A stretch of DNA of 64,000 nt, taken from NCBI GenBank assembly GCA_964446485.1, contig CAYUOU010000007.1, positions 14,945 to 78,944 on the forward strand, given 5' to 3'. Source of the DNA: JBDRRP01 sp964446485. GTDB taxonomy: Bacteria; Desulfobacterota; Desulfobacteria; Desulfobacterales; JBDRRP01. The translations under genes and the position numbers were made by a program. Shown here one piece after another: positions 16,740 through 27,200 of this stretch. The notes beneath the pieces are model-generated. The model was not told where the DNA came from. It was given only the letters and a program-made list of their open reading frames with translations, and did no database searches. Positions within the stretch are counted from its first letter, which is position 1, and each line of letters begins with the position of its first letter.

Positions 16740-18383
16740 ATGCCCATCCACGAACTGGCCGGAAAAATCGCGCCGATATCGCTGCTGGCCAATATCCCGA
16801 GACTCGTCTCCGCCTACTACACCAACAAACCGGATTTCGCCGATGTCGCGCAACAGATCGCTTTCGGCACCTCCGGGCACCGGGGCTCCTCATTGAAAAA
16901 CAGTTTCAATGAAGACCACATTTTGGCGGTGAGTCAGGCCATCGTTGAATACCGCGCCGAGCAGGGCATTGACGGGCCGCTGTTCCTGGGTATGGATACC
17001 CACGCCCTGTCCGAGCCGGCTACGGTCAGTGCACTCGAAGTGTTTGCGGCCAACGAGGTTACCGTCAGGATTGACCGGCTTCGGCGTTTTACGCCGACCC
17101 CGGTCATCTCCCATGCCATTCTCAATGCCAATCGCGACCGTGTCAGCGGCCTCGCCGATGGCGTTGTCATCACCCCCTCTCACAATCCTCCGGAGGACGG
17201 CGGTTTTAAATACAATCCTCCCGAAGGCGGCCCTGCCGGGACCGACACCACCCGGCGCATCGCTCGGAGGGCCAACACCATCCTTGAGGAGCGCCTGCGC
17301 CCGGTGAAACGAATCCCCATCGAAAGGGCGCTGCGCGCTGACACGACCATCGCCCATGATTACATCACCCCGTATGTAGACGATCTCGCCGAGGTGCTGG
17401 ACATGGCAGCCATCGCCGCATCCGGGCTCAAGCTCGGGGTGGACCCGCTCGGCGGGGCGGCCATCGATTTCTGGGAGCCCATCGCCGCCCGCTACGGGAT
17501 TGACATCGACATCGTCAATGCCGACACGGACCCGAGGTTTGCTTTCATGACCGTGGATAAGGACGGAAAGATCCGCATGGACTGTTCCTCCCCGTATGCC
17601 ATGCAGGGGCTCATCGACCTGAAAGACCGCTTCGATATCGCCTTCGGAAACGACACCGATGTCGACCGGCATGGCATCGTGACCCAGAGCGCGGGGCTTC
17701 TCAATCCCAACCACTACCTCACCGTGGCCATCTGGTATCTCTTCCAAAATCGCCCCGGCTGGCATCCGTCGGCTGCAGTGGGCAAGACACTAGTTTCCAC
17801 ATCCATGATCGACCGGGTGGCGGCGTCTTTAGGCAAGGCGGTCAGCGAAGTTCCCGTGGGATTCAAGTGGTTCGTGGACGGTCTGTTGAGCGGAGGATAC
17901 GGATTCGGCGGCGAAGAAAGTGCCGGCGCCGCGTTTTTGCGCCGAAACGGAAAGGTCTGGACCACCGACAAGGACGGCATCATCATGGCCCTCCTGGCCG
18001 CCGAAATCATGGCCAAGACCGGGCGGGACCCAGGAGCAATTTACACCACGCTGGAGGCCCAATTCGGGGCGCCGGCCTACGCGCGCATCGATGCACCGGC
18101 CAACCCCGAGCAGAAAAAAATTCTCGCCAACCTGTCGGCCGATATGATCACCGCCAAGACGTTGGCAGGAGAACCCATTGCCGCCGTCCTCACCCACGCA
18201 CCGGGCAATGGGCAGCCCATCGGCGGACTCAAGGTTGCCACCGAGAACGGCTGGTTCGCCGCGCGACCCTCGGGCACCGAAGACATTTACAAGATTTATG
18301 CGGAGAGCTTCAACGGAAAAGACCACCTTGCGGCCATTCAGCAGGAGGCTCAGGCAATCGTCACCAATGCGTTGAAGGCATAA
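16740..18383 (+). CDS. pgm: Phosphoglucomutase, alpha-D-glucose-phosphate-specific
   Basis: The 547-residue enzyme interconverts glucose 1-phosphate and glucose 6-phosphate, linking glycolysis with glycogen, LPS and nucleotide-sugar synthesis. It begins MPIHELAG like the enterobacterial Pgm and matches its length. The phosphoserine is S147 in ITPSHNPPEDGG, the substrate loop is FGTSGHRGS (42-50), and the magnesium site is NDTDVDR (304-310). The sugar-binding and phosphate-binding loops GGEESAG and ARPSGTED are also present. A clear GAGAGAGG precedes the ATG. It is the last gene of the dapL operon, ahead of the hairpin at 18521. Confidence 0.95.
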   Translation: MPIHELAGKIAPISLLANIPRLVSAYYTNKPDFADVAQQIAFGTSGHRGSSLKNSFNEDHILAVSQAIVEYRAEQGIDGPLFLGMDTHALSEPATVSALEVFAANEVTVRIDRLRRFTPTPVISHAILNANRDRVSGLADGVVITPSHNPPEDGGFKYNPPEGGPAGTDTTRRIARRANTILEERLRPVKRIPIERALRADTTIAHDYITPYVDDLAEVLDMAAIAASGLKLGVDPLGGAAIDFWEPIAARYGIDIDIVNADTDPRFAFMTVDKDGKIRMDCSSPYAMQGLIDLKDRFDIAFGNDTDVDRHGIVTQSAGLLNPNHYLTVAIWYLFQNRPGWHPSAAVGKTLVSTSMIDRVAASLGKAVSEVPVGFKWFVDGLLSGGYGFGGEESAGAAFLRRNGKVWTTDKDGIIMALLAAEIMAKTGRDPGAIYTTLEAQFGAPAYARIDAPANPEQKKILANLSADMITAKTLAGEPIAAVLTHAPGNGQPIGGLKVATENGWFAARPSGTEDIYKIYAESFNGKDHLAAIQQEAQAIVTNALKA

Positions 18384-18520
18384 AACATCATCAGGACTGC
18401 ATGCCAATAGCCGCAGGCATTACAGTGCGTTGAGATGCCCCGGTCGAAAGCCCGTAAATTCCCTCGGATGTCGTCCCAAGCGTAGCGGGGGGTCTGTGTG
18501 TTAATCAGAAAACGCATTAG
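18384..18520. other. Gap between pgm and terminator
   Basis: No gene or RNA was recognised in these 137 bases. A weak ATGCC/GGCAT inverted repeat lies near 18400, and an open frame on the minus strand runs into pgm without a ribosome site. Confidence 0.5.
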
Positions 18521-18551
18521 AAAAGGCGATGCGTGTCGCATCGCCTTTTTT
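18521..18551 (+). terminator. Strong bidirectional rho-independent terminator
   Basis: AAAAGGCGATGCG and CGCATCGCCTTTT form a perfect 13-bp stem with a TGT loop, with more Ts following. It ends the dapL-pgm operon and, read on the other strand, can also end the convergent 70-aa gene. Confidence 0.88.
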
Positions 18552-18593
18552 ACTACGCGCACCCGCCCCCATCAGGCGGAAAAATATCAAGGG

Positions 18594-18806
18594 CTAAACA
18601 GTGGAACGGTCTGTCTTCAGGTCCGCACAATCCATGGAAAGCGCGGCCATGAGTTCGATGATTCGCTCGTCTTTGGTTTTGATGTGCGTAAACGGTTCGT
18701 GAACGAATCCTTCCCTGATGGTGGTAAGCTTCTTTTGGAACAGCTGATATTCATCTGTCCCGCCAAAGCATTTATAAATATAATACCAATCTTGAGGATT
18801 TTGCAT
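18594..18806 (-). CDS. Hypothetical small protein (70 aa)
   Basis: The ATG at 18806 follows AAGAGGT at seven bases. The product begins MQNPQDWYYIYKCFGGTDEY, is mostly soluble and charged, and ends with two cysteine-containing turns replaced by polar residues except C at about position 60; no family is recognised. The protein-like composition and ribosome site, the candidate promoter at 18857-18885 and the terminator at 18521-18551 together support a small independent gene. Confidence 0.55.
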   Translation of the reverse strand: MQNPQDWYYIYKCFGGTDEYQLFQKKLTTIREGFVHEPFTHIKTKDERIIELMAALSMDCADLKTDRSTV

Positions 18807-18856
18807 ACCGGTACCTCTTTTCAGCGTGAGGAATCGAGCGTGAGGATAAGTTTGAA

Positions 18857-18885
18857 TTTGTACCAGGTTCAGCCGACAACATCAA
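18857..18885 (-). promoter_or_regulatory. Candidate promoter for the 70-aa gene
   Basis: On the minus strand TTGATG and TACAAA are separated by 17 bases, with a TG just before the -10 box (extended -10). Each box matches the sigma-70 consensus at four of six positions. Confidence 0.35.
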
Positions 18886-18957
18886 GATGTGCGACACGCC
18901 AATGATGCCCTATCGCAACACTAAGAGGTATACTATGCATGAATTGTGAGAACATCA

Positions 18958-21180
18958 TTAGCGGAAGGTAACGAAATCATTGTTACTCGCCGTGCCGATG
19001 AAACATCCGCCCCCACCACCGCCACCGCCGCCGCCCACCGTGGGAGGAATGGTTCTGGCGACCCTCAGGTCGCCGTTGGCGGCATCGTAGTAGCTGATAT
19101 GCGTCCTGCCATAGACGTCCCGGGCGATGCTGGTGTATTCCCCCACCATGCCCTCGGCGCCGTCCACGGTGGTCGAGCCCCATTGACCGCTGGCGTCGAG
19201 CACAGCAATTTTCAACGCCCCGTTGGTGGCGTCATAATAGCTGATCGCCGGGGCGCCGTTGATGAGCAGGATCGCCGTGTGCAGGCCCACCACATCCGTG
19301 CCGCCATCATTGGTATCTGCCACCGTGGTGAGATTCCATCCGCCAGCCCCGTCGCCCGCCGCGTATTTCAGATCGCCGTTGGCGAAGTCGAAATAGCTGA
19401 TATGGGGCTTGTTGCCGCTGCCCACCGTGATACCCGAGTATTGCCCAACATCGGTGTCGGTATCCACCGCGGCAATGGTCCAGCTGCCTGCAGTGCCGCT
19501 GGCATATTTCAGGTTCCCATTGGTGATGTCATAGTAGCTGATGTGAACGGTGTCGGTGGCGTCCACGGTGATGGCGGTGTACCAGCCAATATTCTCACCG
19601 GGCAATGAGCCGATGGGTGGATCCACAAACTCGTCGATCCATGCCCCAGTAGCGTTAGTTGCATATTTGAGCGCGCCGTTGGTGGCGTCATAGTAGCTGA
19701 TGTGCGCACGGCCTGCGCTGTCCATGGCGATGGACGTGTAAGATCCAACGAAACCGGTGCTGTCCACGGTGGTCAACACCCATGCACCCGAAGCATTGGT
19801 CGCGTATTTGAGGTCGTCATTGTCCAGGTCAAAGTAGCTGATGTGGAGATTATTGCCGCTGTCAATGGCAATGTCCGCGTAGCGCCCCACGTCGCCGACG
19901 GTGTCCACCGTCACGGCGACCCAGGGTCCGGTGACGTTGGTGGCATATTTCAGGTCTTTGTTGAGGACATCGTAATAGGCCACATGGGCAAAACCCCCGG
20001 AGTCGGTCTCGATGCCAGTGTAGCGCCCCACATCCCCGGCGGTCTCCACGACAACCGGTGCCGTGAACGGATTGGTGATGTATTTGAGACGGAAGGCAGT
20101 GTTGTCCAGGTAGCTGATATGAACCACGGGGTTGCCCAGGGTATCTGTGGACAGCGCAAGGGCTGCGTTATTCCCCACATTGCCACTGCTGTCCAATTGG
20201 GCGTTCACCCAGATGTTGGGATTCGGAAAGTTCGTGGGTGTGTTCGTGGCATATTTCAGGGCGCCGCCGGTGGCGTCGTAGTAAGCGATGTGCGCTTTTA
20301 AAGAGTCGTCGATGGCGATGGAACTATATCTGCCAACATCGTTGGCACCGCCGTTGTCCACAGTTTCAGGTGCCGACCACGCACCGAATGTCCCGGCCGT
20401 ATATTTCAGGTCTCCATTGGTTCCATCGTAGTAGCTGATATAGGCCTTATCGGCGCCGTCCAACGCGATGGCGGCGTATTGGCCCACATTGCCCGGTGAA
20501 TCGACCGTTTCGGCGGCCCACCCACCCGAGGCATTGGTGGCGTATTTGAGATCGAAATTATCCGCATCGTAGTATGCGATGTGCGCCCGATCCGCAGTGT
20601 CCAGGGCAATGGTGCTGAACTGCCCCACATCGCCTGCTGTGTCCACTGTCTCAAGGGTCCAGGCTCCGGTGGGACTGGGCGCCGTCGCATGTTTCAAATC
20701 CCCGTTAGAAACATCGTAGTAGCTGATATGAATGGCACCGGTGCTGTCCAATGAAATGGACGTGTAGGTACCGACGTTTCCGGAAGCATCCACGACGGTC
20801 TGCCGCCACGTTCCGGATTGATTCGTTGCGTATTTTAGATTCTGGTTGGCGGCATCGTAGTAGCTGATATGAAGCTTGTCGCTGCCGTCTGCGGCGAGGC
20901 TCGCATGGGTGCCCACGCGAGAGGCCGCATCCGCGGTTTCCTGCCGCCACACGGCACCGGTGAAGTAGGCATGGTAGAGTTGGTCCTGACCGTAGACGAT
21001 GTGGGGGTTGCCGACGCTGTCAACGGCAATGGATCTCGGCGTCAGTTCGCTGAACTGCCGGGGCGCATCCGCCAATTGGATATCCCAGTTTTCCGCCATG
21101 ACCATTGCCGAGCCCAGCCCCAATAGGCCCATTATTATGGCCAGGCACATCGTCAGTCGATACCGGCTAAATACACCCAC
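18958..21180 (-). CDS. Secreted repeat protein with CFI-box-like C-terminus
   Basis: The 740-residue product has a signal peptide (residues 1 to about 29, hydrophobic core LAIIMGLLGLGSAMVMA). About 13 copies of a unit of roughly 50 residues follow, with consensus HISYYDxxNGDLKYATN followed by W...VDxxGDVGxYTSIAxD. The regular beta pattern suggests a beta-propeller or similar carbohydrate- or protein-binding surface; no catalytic residues were seen. The C-terminus is a run of ten glycines followed by CFIGTASNN and then only eight more residues. It resembles the CFI-box (CFIATAAYGS) tail common in deltaproteobacterial surface proteins, but is much shorter. The GTG start at 21180 has AGGAG seven bases before it. 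It lies 73 nt after the giant gene and is probably cotranscribed. Confidence 0.8.
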   Translation of the reverse strand: MGVFSRYRLTMCLAIIMGLLGLGSAMVMAENWDIQLADAPRQFSELTPRSIAVDSVGNPHIVYGQDQLYHAYFTGAVWRQETADAASRVGTHASLAADGSDKLHISYYDAANQNLKYATNQSGTWRQTVVDASGNVGTYTSISLDSTGAIHISYYDVSNGDLKHATAPSPTGAWTLETVDTAGDVGQFSTIALDTADRAHIAYYDADNFDLKYATNASGGWAAETVDSPGNVGQYAAIALDGADKAYISYYDGTNGDLKYTAGTFGAWSAPETVDNGGANDVGRYSSIAIDDSLKAHIAYYDATGGALKYATNTPTNFPNPNIWVNAQLDSSGNVGNNAALALSTDTLGNPVVHISYLDNTAFRLKYITNPFTAPVVVETAGDVGRYTGIETDSGGFAHVAYYDVLNKDLKYATNVTGPWVAVTVDTVGDVGRYADIAIDSGNNLHISYFDLDNDDLKYATNASGAWVLTTVDSTGFVGSYTSIAMDSAGRAHISYYDATNGALKYATNATGAWIDEFVDPPIGSLPGENIGWYTAITVDATDTVHISYYDITNGNLKYASGTAGSWTIAAVDTDTDVGQYSGITVGSGNKPHISYFDFANGDLKYAAGDGAGGWNLTTVADTNDGGTDVVGLHTAILLINGAPAISYYDATNGALKIAVLDASGQWGSTTVDGAEGMVGEYTSIARDVYGRTHISYYDAANGDLRVARTIPPTVGGGGGGGGGGCFIGTASNNDFVTFR

Positions 21181-21253
21181 TCATATTCTCCTAATATGAC
21201 CGGCGGCCGCTCTCAGCTTCTGTAGGAAACCGCCTTTCAGAATTAATAATACA

Positions 21254-24200
21254 TCAACGAACATTACCGCCGGATTCGTCGGGGATCTTGGCCTTTTTAT
21301 CTAAACTCGCGCGCTGCTTCAACTGGGGATCGCTCAAGGGACCGACCGCAAAGTCCAAGGGGATGATGGTGCCCCGAACGGTGGCCATGGCATCACCGCT
21401 GTCTGTTTGAACCGATTGGGATTCGGTTTCATTACCGTATGCCGCTGCCTGTACCGTGACGCCGGCGTTTCCTGACCGCGCCGCGGATGATGTTGTTGCC
21501 ATGGGGGCGATGATGTTTGTATCACCCGACGCGGGTTCCCCGTCGGAGCTCGCCTGGGCCTCGTCGGCGGCAGTGACGCCGGTTTCGACAAGGGCGGCTG
21601 TCGCGATACGCGGGAACGCGATTGGCGCCACGTCAAAGACTGCCGGCATAATTGTCGCCGCTGCTTCTGACGATGCCGTGGGCCCATCAAGCGAAGCGAC
21701 ATCCACAATGGTGCCGGTATCCGCCGCTACCATCGGGGCCGGGGCAGAAAAGACGGACAGCGAGGTCCTTGCCGGTTGAGGTGTTGCCTCCGCCGGAACT
21801 GCGGCATCCCCATCCGAAAAGCCTGCCGGCGTCGTGACGCCATAGCTGAACACCATGACATTGGACAAGGGATTGAATCCCGCGGGGTTCCAAGACTGTA
21901 CCGTCCAACTGTAACTGCCATCTTCAAAGGTCATGGCCGGTGACCAGGTGCCCACTGAATCGAACCATTGCTCCTTGAAGAAATCGCCGTCCTTCAAGAT
22001 GATCACCCGGTACCATTGGACATTGGGAAGCAGGGTCCAGGTGAAAGTGACGCCGGAAGGGCTTCCCAGGCTGCCGCTGGGGCTGATGGCCGTGGGCGTA
22101 CCGGCGGCACCCGCAGCCGGAATGATGAATTGCGCAGGCGCGGATGTCAGCCCTGCCGGGGTGTTCCCATCCAGCGGCTGCACGGTCCAGCGATAGGCGC
22201 CCGCCGCAAAGGCCGAGCCCGGAGCCCACTGCGTCGCGCCGTCAACCACCTGGGTCAAGAATGAGGCGCCGTCCTTCTCTACGACAACCTGGTAGCGGGT
22301 GATTCCGCTGACGGGCGTCCAGATGAAGACAAGGCCGTCACCGGTTGTCGTACCGCTGGGTGCCAGAGCCTCCGGCCGGGCCTTGATGGTGAATGTTGCC
22401 GGATCCGATTTGGTGCCGAAACCCGCGGGGCTCCAGGGCTGCACCGTCCAAGCGTAGTCGCCTTGCGGGAAAGGATAGCTCGGGATCCACTCCGTACCGT
22501 CGACCCATAGCGCGTCAAAGACGGAACCGTTCCGGAGGATTTGCAGGTAGTACCGGGTTGCCCCATCGACGGACGGCCACCGGAAGGTGCCCCCGTCGCT
22601 GGTGAGCACGGTGATATCGTTGGTGGGTGTCGTCATCGGCGCATTCACCGACACATCGTCCGCGGTGATCCCGATAGACCCGGTTCCGGTGGTGGTGATT
22701 GGCGCATTGACCGAGATGGTGCCGTCCTGAGATGTCAATATCACCGAACCATCGTCGGTGGTGGTCAACCCGCTGACCGGATCGTCCGCAACAGGAACCG
22801 GGGTACCGTCGTTCAAGACCCTGTCGATATTCAACGGACCCACCGTCCCGACTTCGAAGCTGTCGACATCGCTGATATAGATGCCGCCGCTGCCGGAGGT
22901 GGCGGCCACGGTGTTCACTGCTGTATCCAGCGGGTCGCCTTCCGTGCCGATGCCAAGGCCCGCATCCATTTTCAACCCGTCGGCGATCACATCTGTAGTG
23001 GTGTCGCCGCCGTCGATAATCGATCCTGCTGTGGCCGTTAGGCTCACATCGCCGGCGGCGGCATCGATACCGCCGACTAAAATGTCCTGGTCCGCCGTGT
23101 AGCGGATATTGCCGTCGGCGCTCTGGGTGGTGACCCCGTCGGTCATGGTAATGGAACCGGCACCGGCCGCCACATCGATGGTGCCGCCGTTGGAGATAAT
23201 GTCGGCACCCTGGGCCACATCGGTGCCGGCCAGCAGAAGAACGCCGCCGGTGCCCGAAGTGGTCACGGTATTGGTGACTGCAGCCCCACCGGCCGCGGCG
23301 ATGATGCCGACGTTTCCGCCGCCGGCATCGACGTTGCCAAGGGTAACGTCCAGGGCGGCTGTGTAGGCGATATCTCCGCCGGCGCTCTGGCTTGCCGCAC
23401 TATCGGCCATAGCGATGGTACCGGCACCGGCAGACACGCCGATGGCGCCACCGCCGGTCGTGATATCGGCATTCTGCGTGACGTGGGCGCCTGCTTGCAG
23501 GTCGACACTGCCGGTCTCGGTGGTGATGCCGGCATTCTGGGTGACGTCCCCATCCGATGCCAGGGTGACGTCACCACCGCCGGTGGCAGCCACCGGGCCG
23601 TCTATGGTGAGCGCACCGTTGACGACTTGCTGACTTACTGAGCCGCCGTCCGTCGTCGAGAATCCGCTCAGCGCCGGATCGGTGAGCACTGTTCCATCCT
23701 CGAGTACGAGGGTCTGCTCCGCCACGGTGCCGATGGACAGCGCGCCGTCATTGGCCACGTGGATGCCCCCGCTGCCGGCTGTGGCGGCAATGGTGTTCAC
23801 CATGGTGTCGATGGGGTCCTCGGCGGTCCCGATGCCGATACCGGCCGTAAGTTTCAAAGTGTCTGCGACCACGTCCGTATCGCTGTCACCACCGTCGAGA
23901 ATGGATCCACCGGCGGCAAGGGTCACATCCCCTGCCCCCGAATCGATGCCGGAGAGGGTCACATCCTGCGCCGCGGCGTAGCGGATGATGCCATCGGTAA
24001 CCTGTGTAAGGGTTCCATCAGTCATAATGACGGATCCGGCGAGGGATTCCACATTGATGCCGCCGGCCACAGCGGAGACATCCGCCTGTTGGGTTACATC
24101 GCCGGATGCCAGAAGCAGTATCACCCCGGCCCCGGCGACACGCACATCGGCATTCACTGTGAGCGCGCTGTTGGGAAGGACAACGGAAATCGCCGGTGCC

Positions 24201-27200
24201 GTGCCGGCGGCGGTGATCCCCGTGCCGGTGATGGTCAGGTCGTCGGCTTCCTCGATGAACACCCCACCCTGGCCGGCGGCTGCCGACACCGAAGTCAAAT
24301 TCGTGTCGATATCGCCGGCACCCACAAAGCCCATGGTGGTGCCCGCCGTCAGGACAGCGCTGTTGCCGGAAATATTTGCATCCTCGCTGGTGGAGTTATC
24401 GATGATGGCGCCGGTGGTGGCCGTCACCACGACACTGGCTGCGGAAAGGGCGCTCAGGGCCACATCGCCTTGTGCCACGAGTGTGGCGGATGCAGCGGCC
24501 TGCGCTGCCGTGCCGTCGGCCATCGTGATATTGCCGCCGGTCACATCCAACGTGCCAAGCTCGCCGCCGGTGGTCGCGCCCATGTCGGCGTTGAAAATGA
24601 CATCACCGTCACCGCCGACCAAGGTCAGATCCTTCTGCCCACCGACGTGGCTGTTCGCCGGGCTGTCGGCGGTGAAGATGATGTCTCCGATACCGATACC
24701 GGTGGCAACGCTCACATCGCTTCCAAGTGTGACGGCGCCGTTGAAGCGAACATCGTCGCCGGTGGTGGTCACCGTCATGCCTGCTGCGCCGCCGTTCAGG
24801 ACAATCCCGCTGCCGTTGATGACATCGGCACCCGTGCCGATGTCGATGGCGCCGTCGGTGGCGACCACAGTCACCGGGCCGGTGAGCCCTGTCTCCGTGT
24901 CGCTGCCGCCAAGGACCACCCCGCCATCGGCCCGTTCCACCGTCAATGCGCCGATGGGTGTGCTGACGCCGATGTCTTCATTGAACGCCACGCTGCCGGT
25001 GCCGGCGGCCAGGGTCAGGTCGTTGACCTCGCCAGGAGTGCCGTCCACCGGCGCGTTGTTGGTGAAGGTAATGTCTCCGGCGCCGGTACCGGTGTCGATG
25101 CGCACGGCGCTGGCCAAGGTGACCGCCGTGTCAAAGACGATATCCTGCCCGGCCGTAGTGATGGTAAACGTGTCGTCGCCGCCGTCCAGGGTGATGTTGG
25201 TGGCGGAAACGGTCAGCGCGCCAAGGATGTCATCGGCGCCCAGATCGCCGCCGAAGGTCACGGTGCCGGTTCCGGCGGTGAGGACCAGCGGGTTGTTCTC
25301 ACCGGTCTGGCTGTCAATGGGGCTGTCCGGCGTAAAGGTGATGTCCCCGGCGCCAGCGCCGGTGTCGACAGTCACCGCGCTCTGGAGTGTGACGGCGCCG
25401 TTGAAGCGCACGTCGTCGCCGGTGGTGGTAACGGCCAGTGCGCCGGCCCCGCCGTTGAGGATGATACCGGTGCCGGTAATGGCAGCAATGCTGCCAATGT
25501 CGACGGCCCCATCGGTGTTGACCGCGTTCACCGGACCGGTGAGCGCCGTCTCGGTGTCGCTGGTCCCGAAGGTGACGCCGCCGGCCGCCGTCTCCACGGT
25601 AAAGGTGCCGATGCTCTGGATGGCGCCGATATCCTCATTGAAGAAAACGCTTCCCGCACCGGCGGCCAGGGTCAGATCGTTATGCTCGCCGGCGATGCTG
25701 TCGATGGGACTGGCCGAAGAGAAAGCGATGCTGCCGGCGCCGCTGCCCGTGTCGATGGTCACTGCGCTGCCCAGGGTGACCGGCCCATGGAATCCCACAT
25801 CAGCGCCTGCGGTGACGATGGTGACATCGCCCGCGCCGCCGTCCAAGGTAATGTCGGCTGCCGTGACAGCCAATGGACCAAGGCTGCCGCCAGTGCCCAT
25901 GTCGCCGCCGGCAAGCACAGCACCGGTACCGGCCGTCAGGGTCAGGGGGTAGCTATTGGCCGGATCGATGACATCGCTGGTGACGCCGGCGATGGTGGTG
26001 GCGAAGAAGGACCCCGTGCCGTCGTTGTTCTCATCCAGTTCCGTATCGAGCGATGCCCGGAAGGTCTCCTCGGCGTTGACCGCCGCGATGACCTCGTTGG
26101 CCGTGGAGCCCCACACCAGAGCCTTTAGATCGCTCGTCACATCGGGGAATGCTATCTCCGTAAAGGTCCCGAAACCGGTGTTCCCCGGATCCAGGTCCGT
26201 ATTCAGCGTCGCCGTGAAAGTGTCGTTCGCCTCGTTGTTGATGGCGGCGACGACATCGTTGGCAGTAGAGTCAGCAGCGATGTGGACGGTGAGCACGTTG
26301 GTGCCGGCATCATAGGTTGCCGTCTCGGAGAATTTGGCCCCATCCATCACGAAAACGATGTCTGTGCTCTGCGGGGTGCCCTGGTTCTTGGCCTCGAGGG
26401 TCAGGGCGTTGTTGTCGCCGTCCGGATCGATGCTGCCCACGGCCACGGCCACGCTCTTGATGTGGATGGTCAGCATGTTGGCGACCGGGTCGTACTCAAC
26501 CCATTCCTCGCCCTTTTCCACATCGTCCACGAAAACGATGTCGGTGTTTCGGTAGGCCTCGCCCGGGATAGCGGCGACAAAGGTGATGGCGTTATCGCTG
26601 CCATCCGGATCGATGGATCCAGTGGCGATCCCAAAAGCACTGTCGACGGTACCGCTGCCGGTGAAGACGATGTCGCCGGGCAGCGCCGCACCGGTGTCCA
26701 TGACCACTTCGGATGCCATGACCACGTCGCCGTTCAATCGAATGTCGCCGCCGAGGGTGCTGAGGGTCAGGGGCGTGTCTGCACCGCCGCGGTTGATGGC
26801 CGCGATGACATGGCTGGCCGTGGAAACGCCTGCCTGGACGTGGAGGGTCAGCGTATTGGTGAAGGCGTCGAAATCGGCGGTTTCGGTGCCTGCCGCCGCC
26901 AGACCGTCCACCACCACGACGGTCAGCGCCGTCAGGTCGTAAGCGGGGTCACCGGCCGTGAATACCAGGGCGTTGTCATTTCCGGGCAGATCCAGCAAAC
27001 CGGCCGCAGTCACCGTGTTGTAGATGCCGGGCGGAAGGGTCCCGGTGCCGTCGTTATCCGGGTCGTTGTCGCTGCCGTTCAGGACGGCGGCAAAGGTGCC
27101 GTCATCGTTGATGGCAGCGACGACCTGCGTAGCCGTTGATTCGCCGGCCGCCATGTGAATGGTCAGGGTATTGGTGCCGGCATCGTAATCCACGGTTTCC

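Noticed and set aside
18350..18562. 70-codon minus strand frame between pgm and the terminator
   Set aside because: It begins inside the terminator stem, ends in pgm and lacks a ribosome site.
23759..26128. Long open frames on the + strand opposite the giant gene (also 27329-29470, 32258-33877, 38420-40882)
   Set aside because: They mirror the codon bias of the minus strand gene, which is rich in GNC and ACC codons. They have repetitive low-complexity translations, no domains and no ribosome sites.
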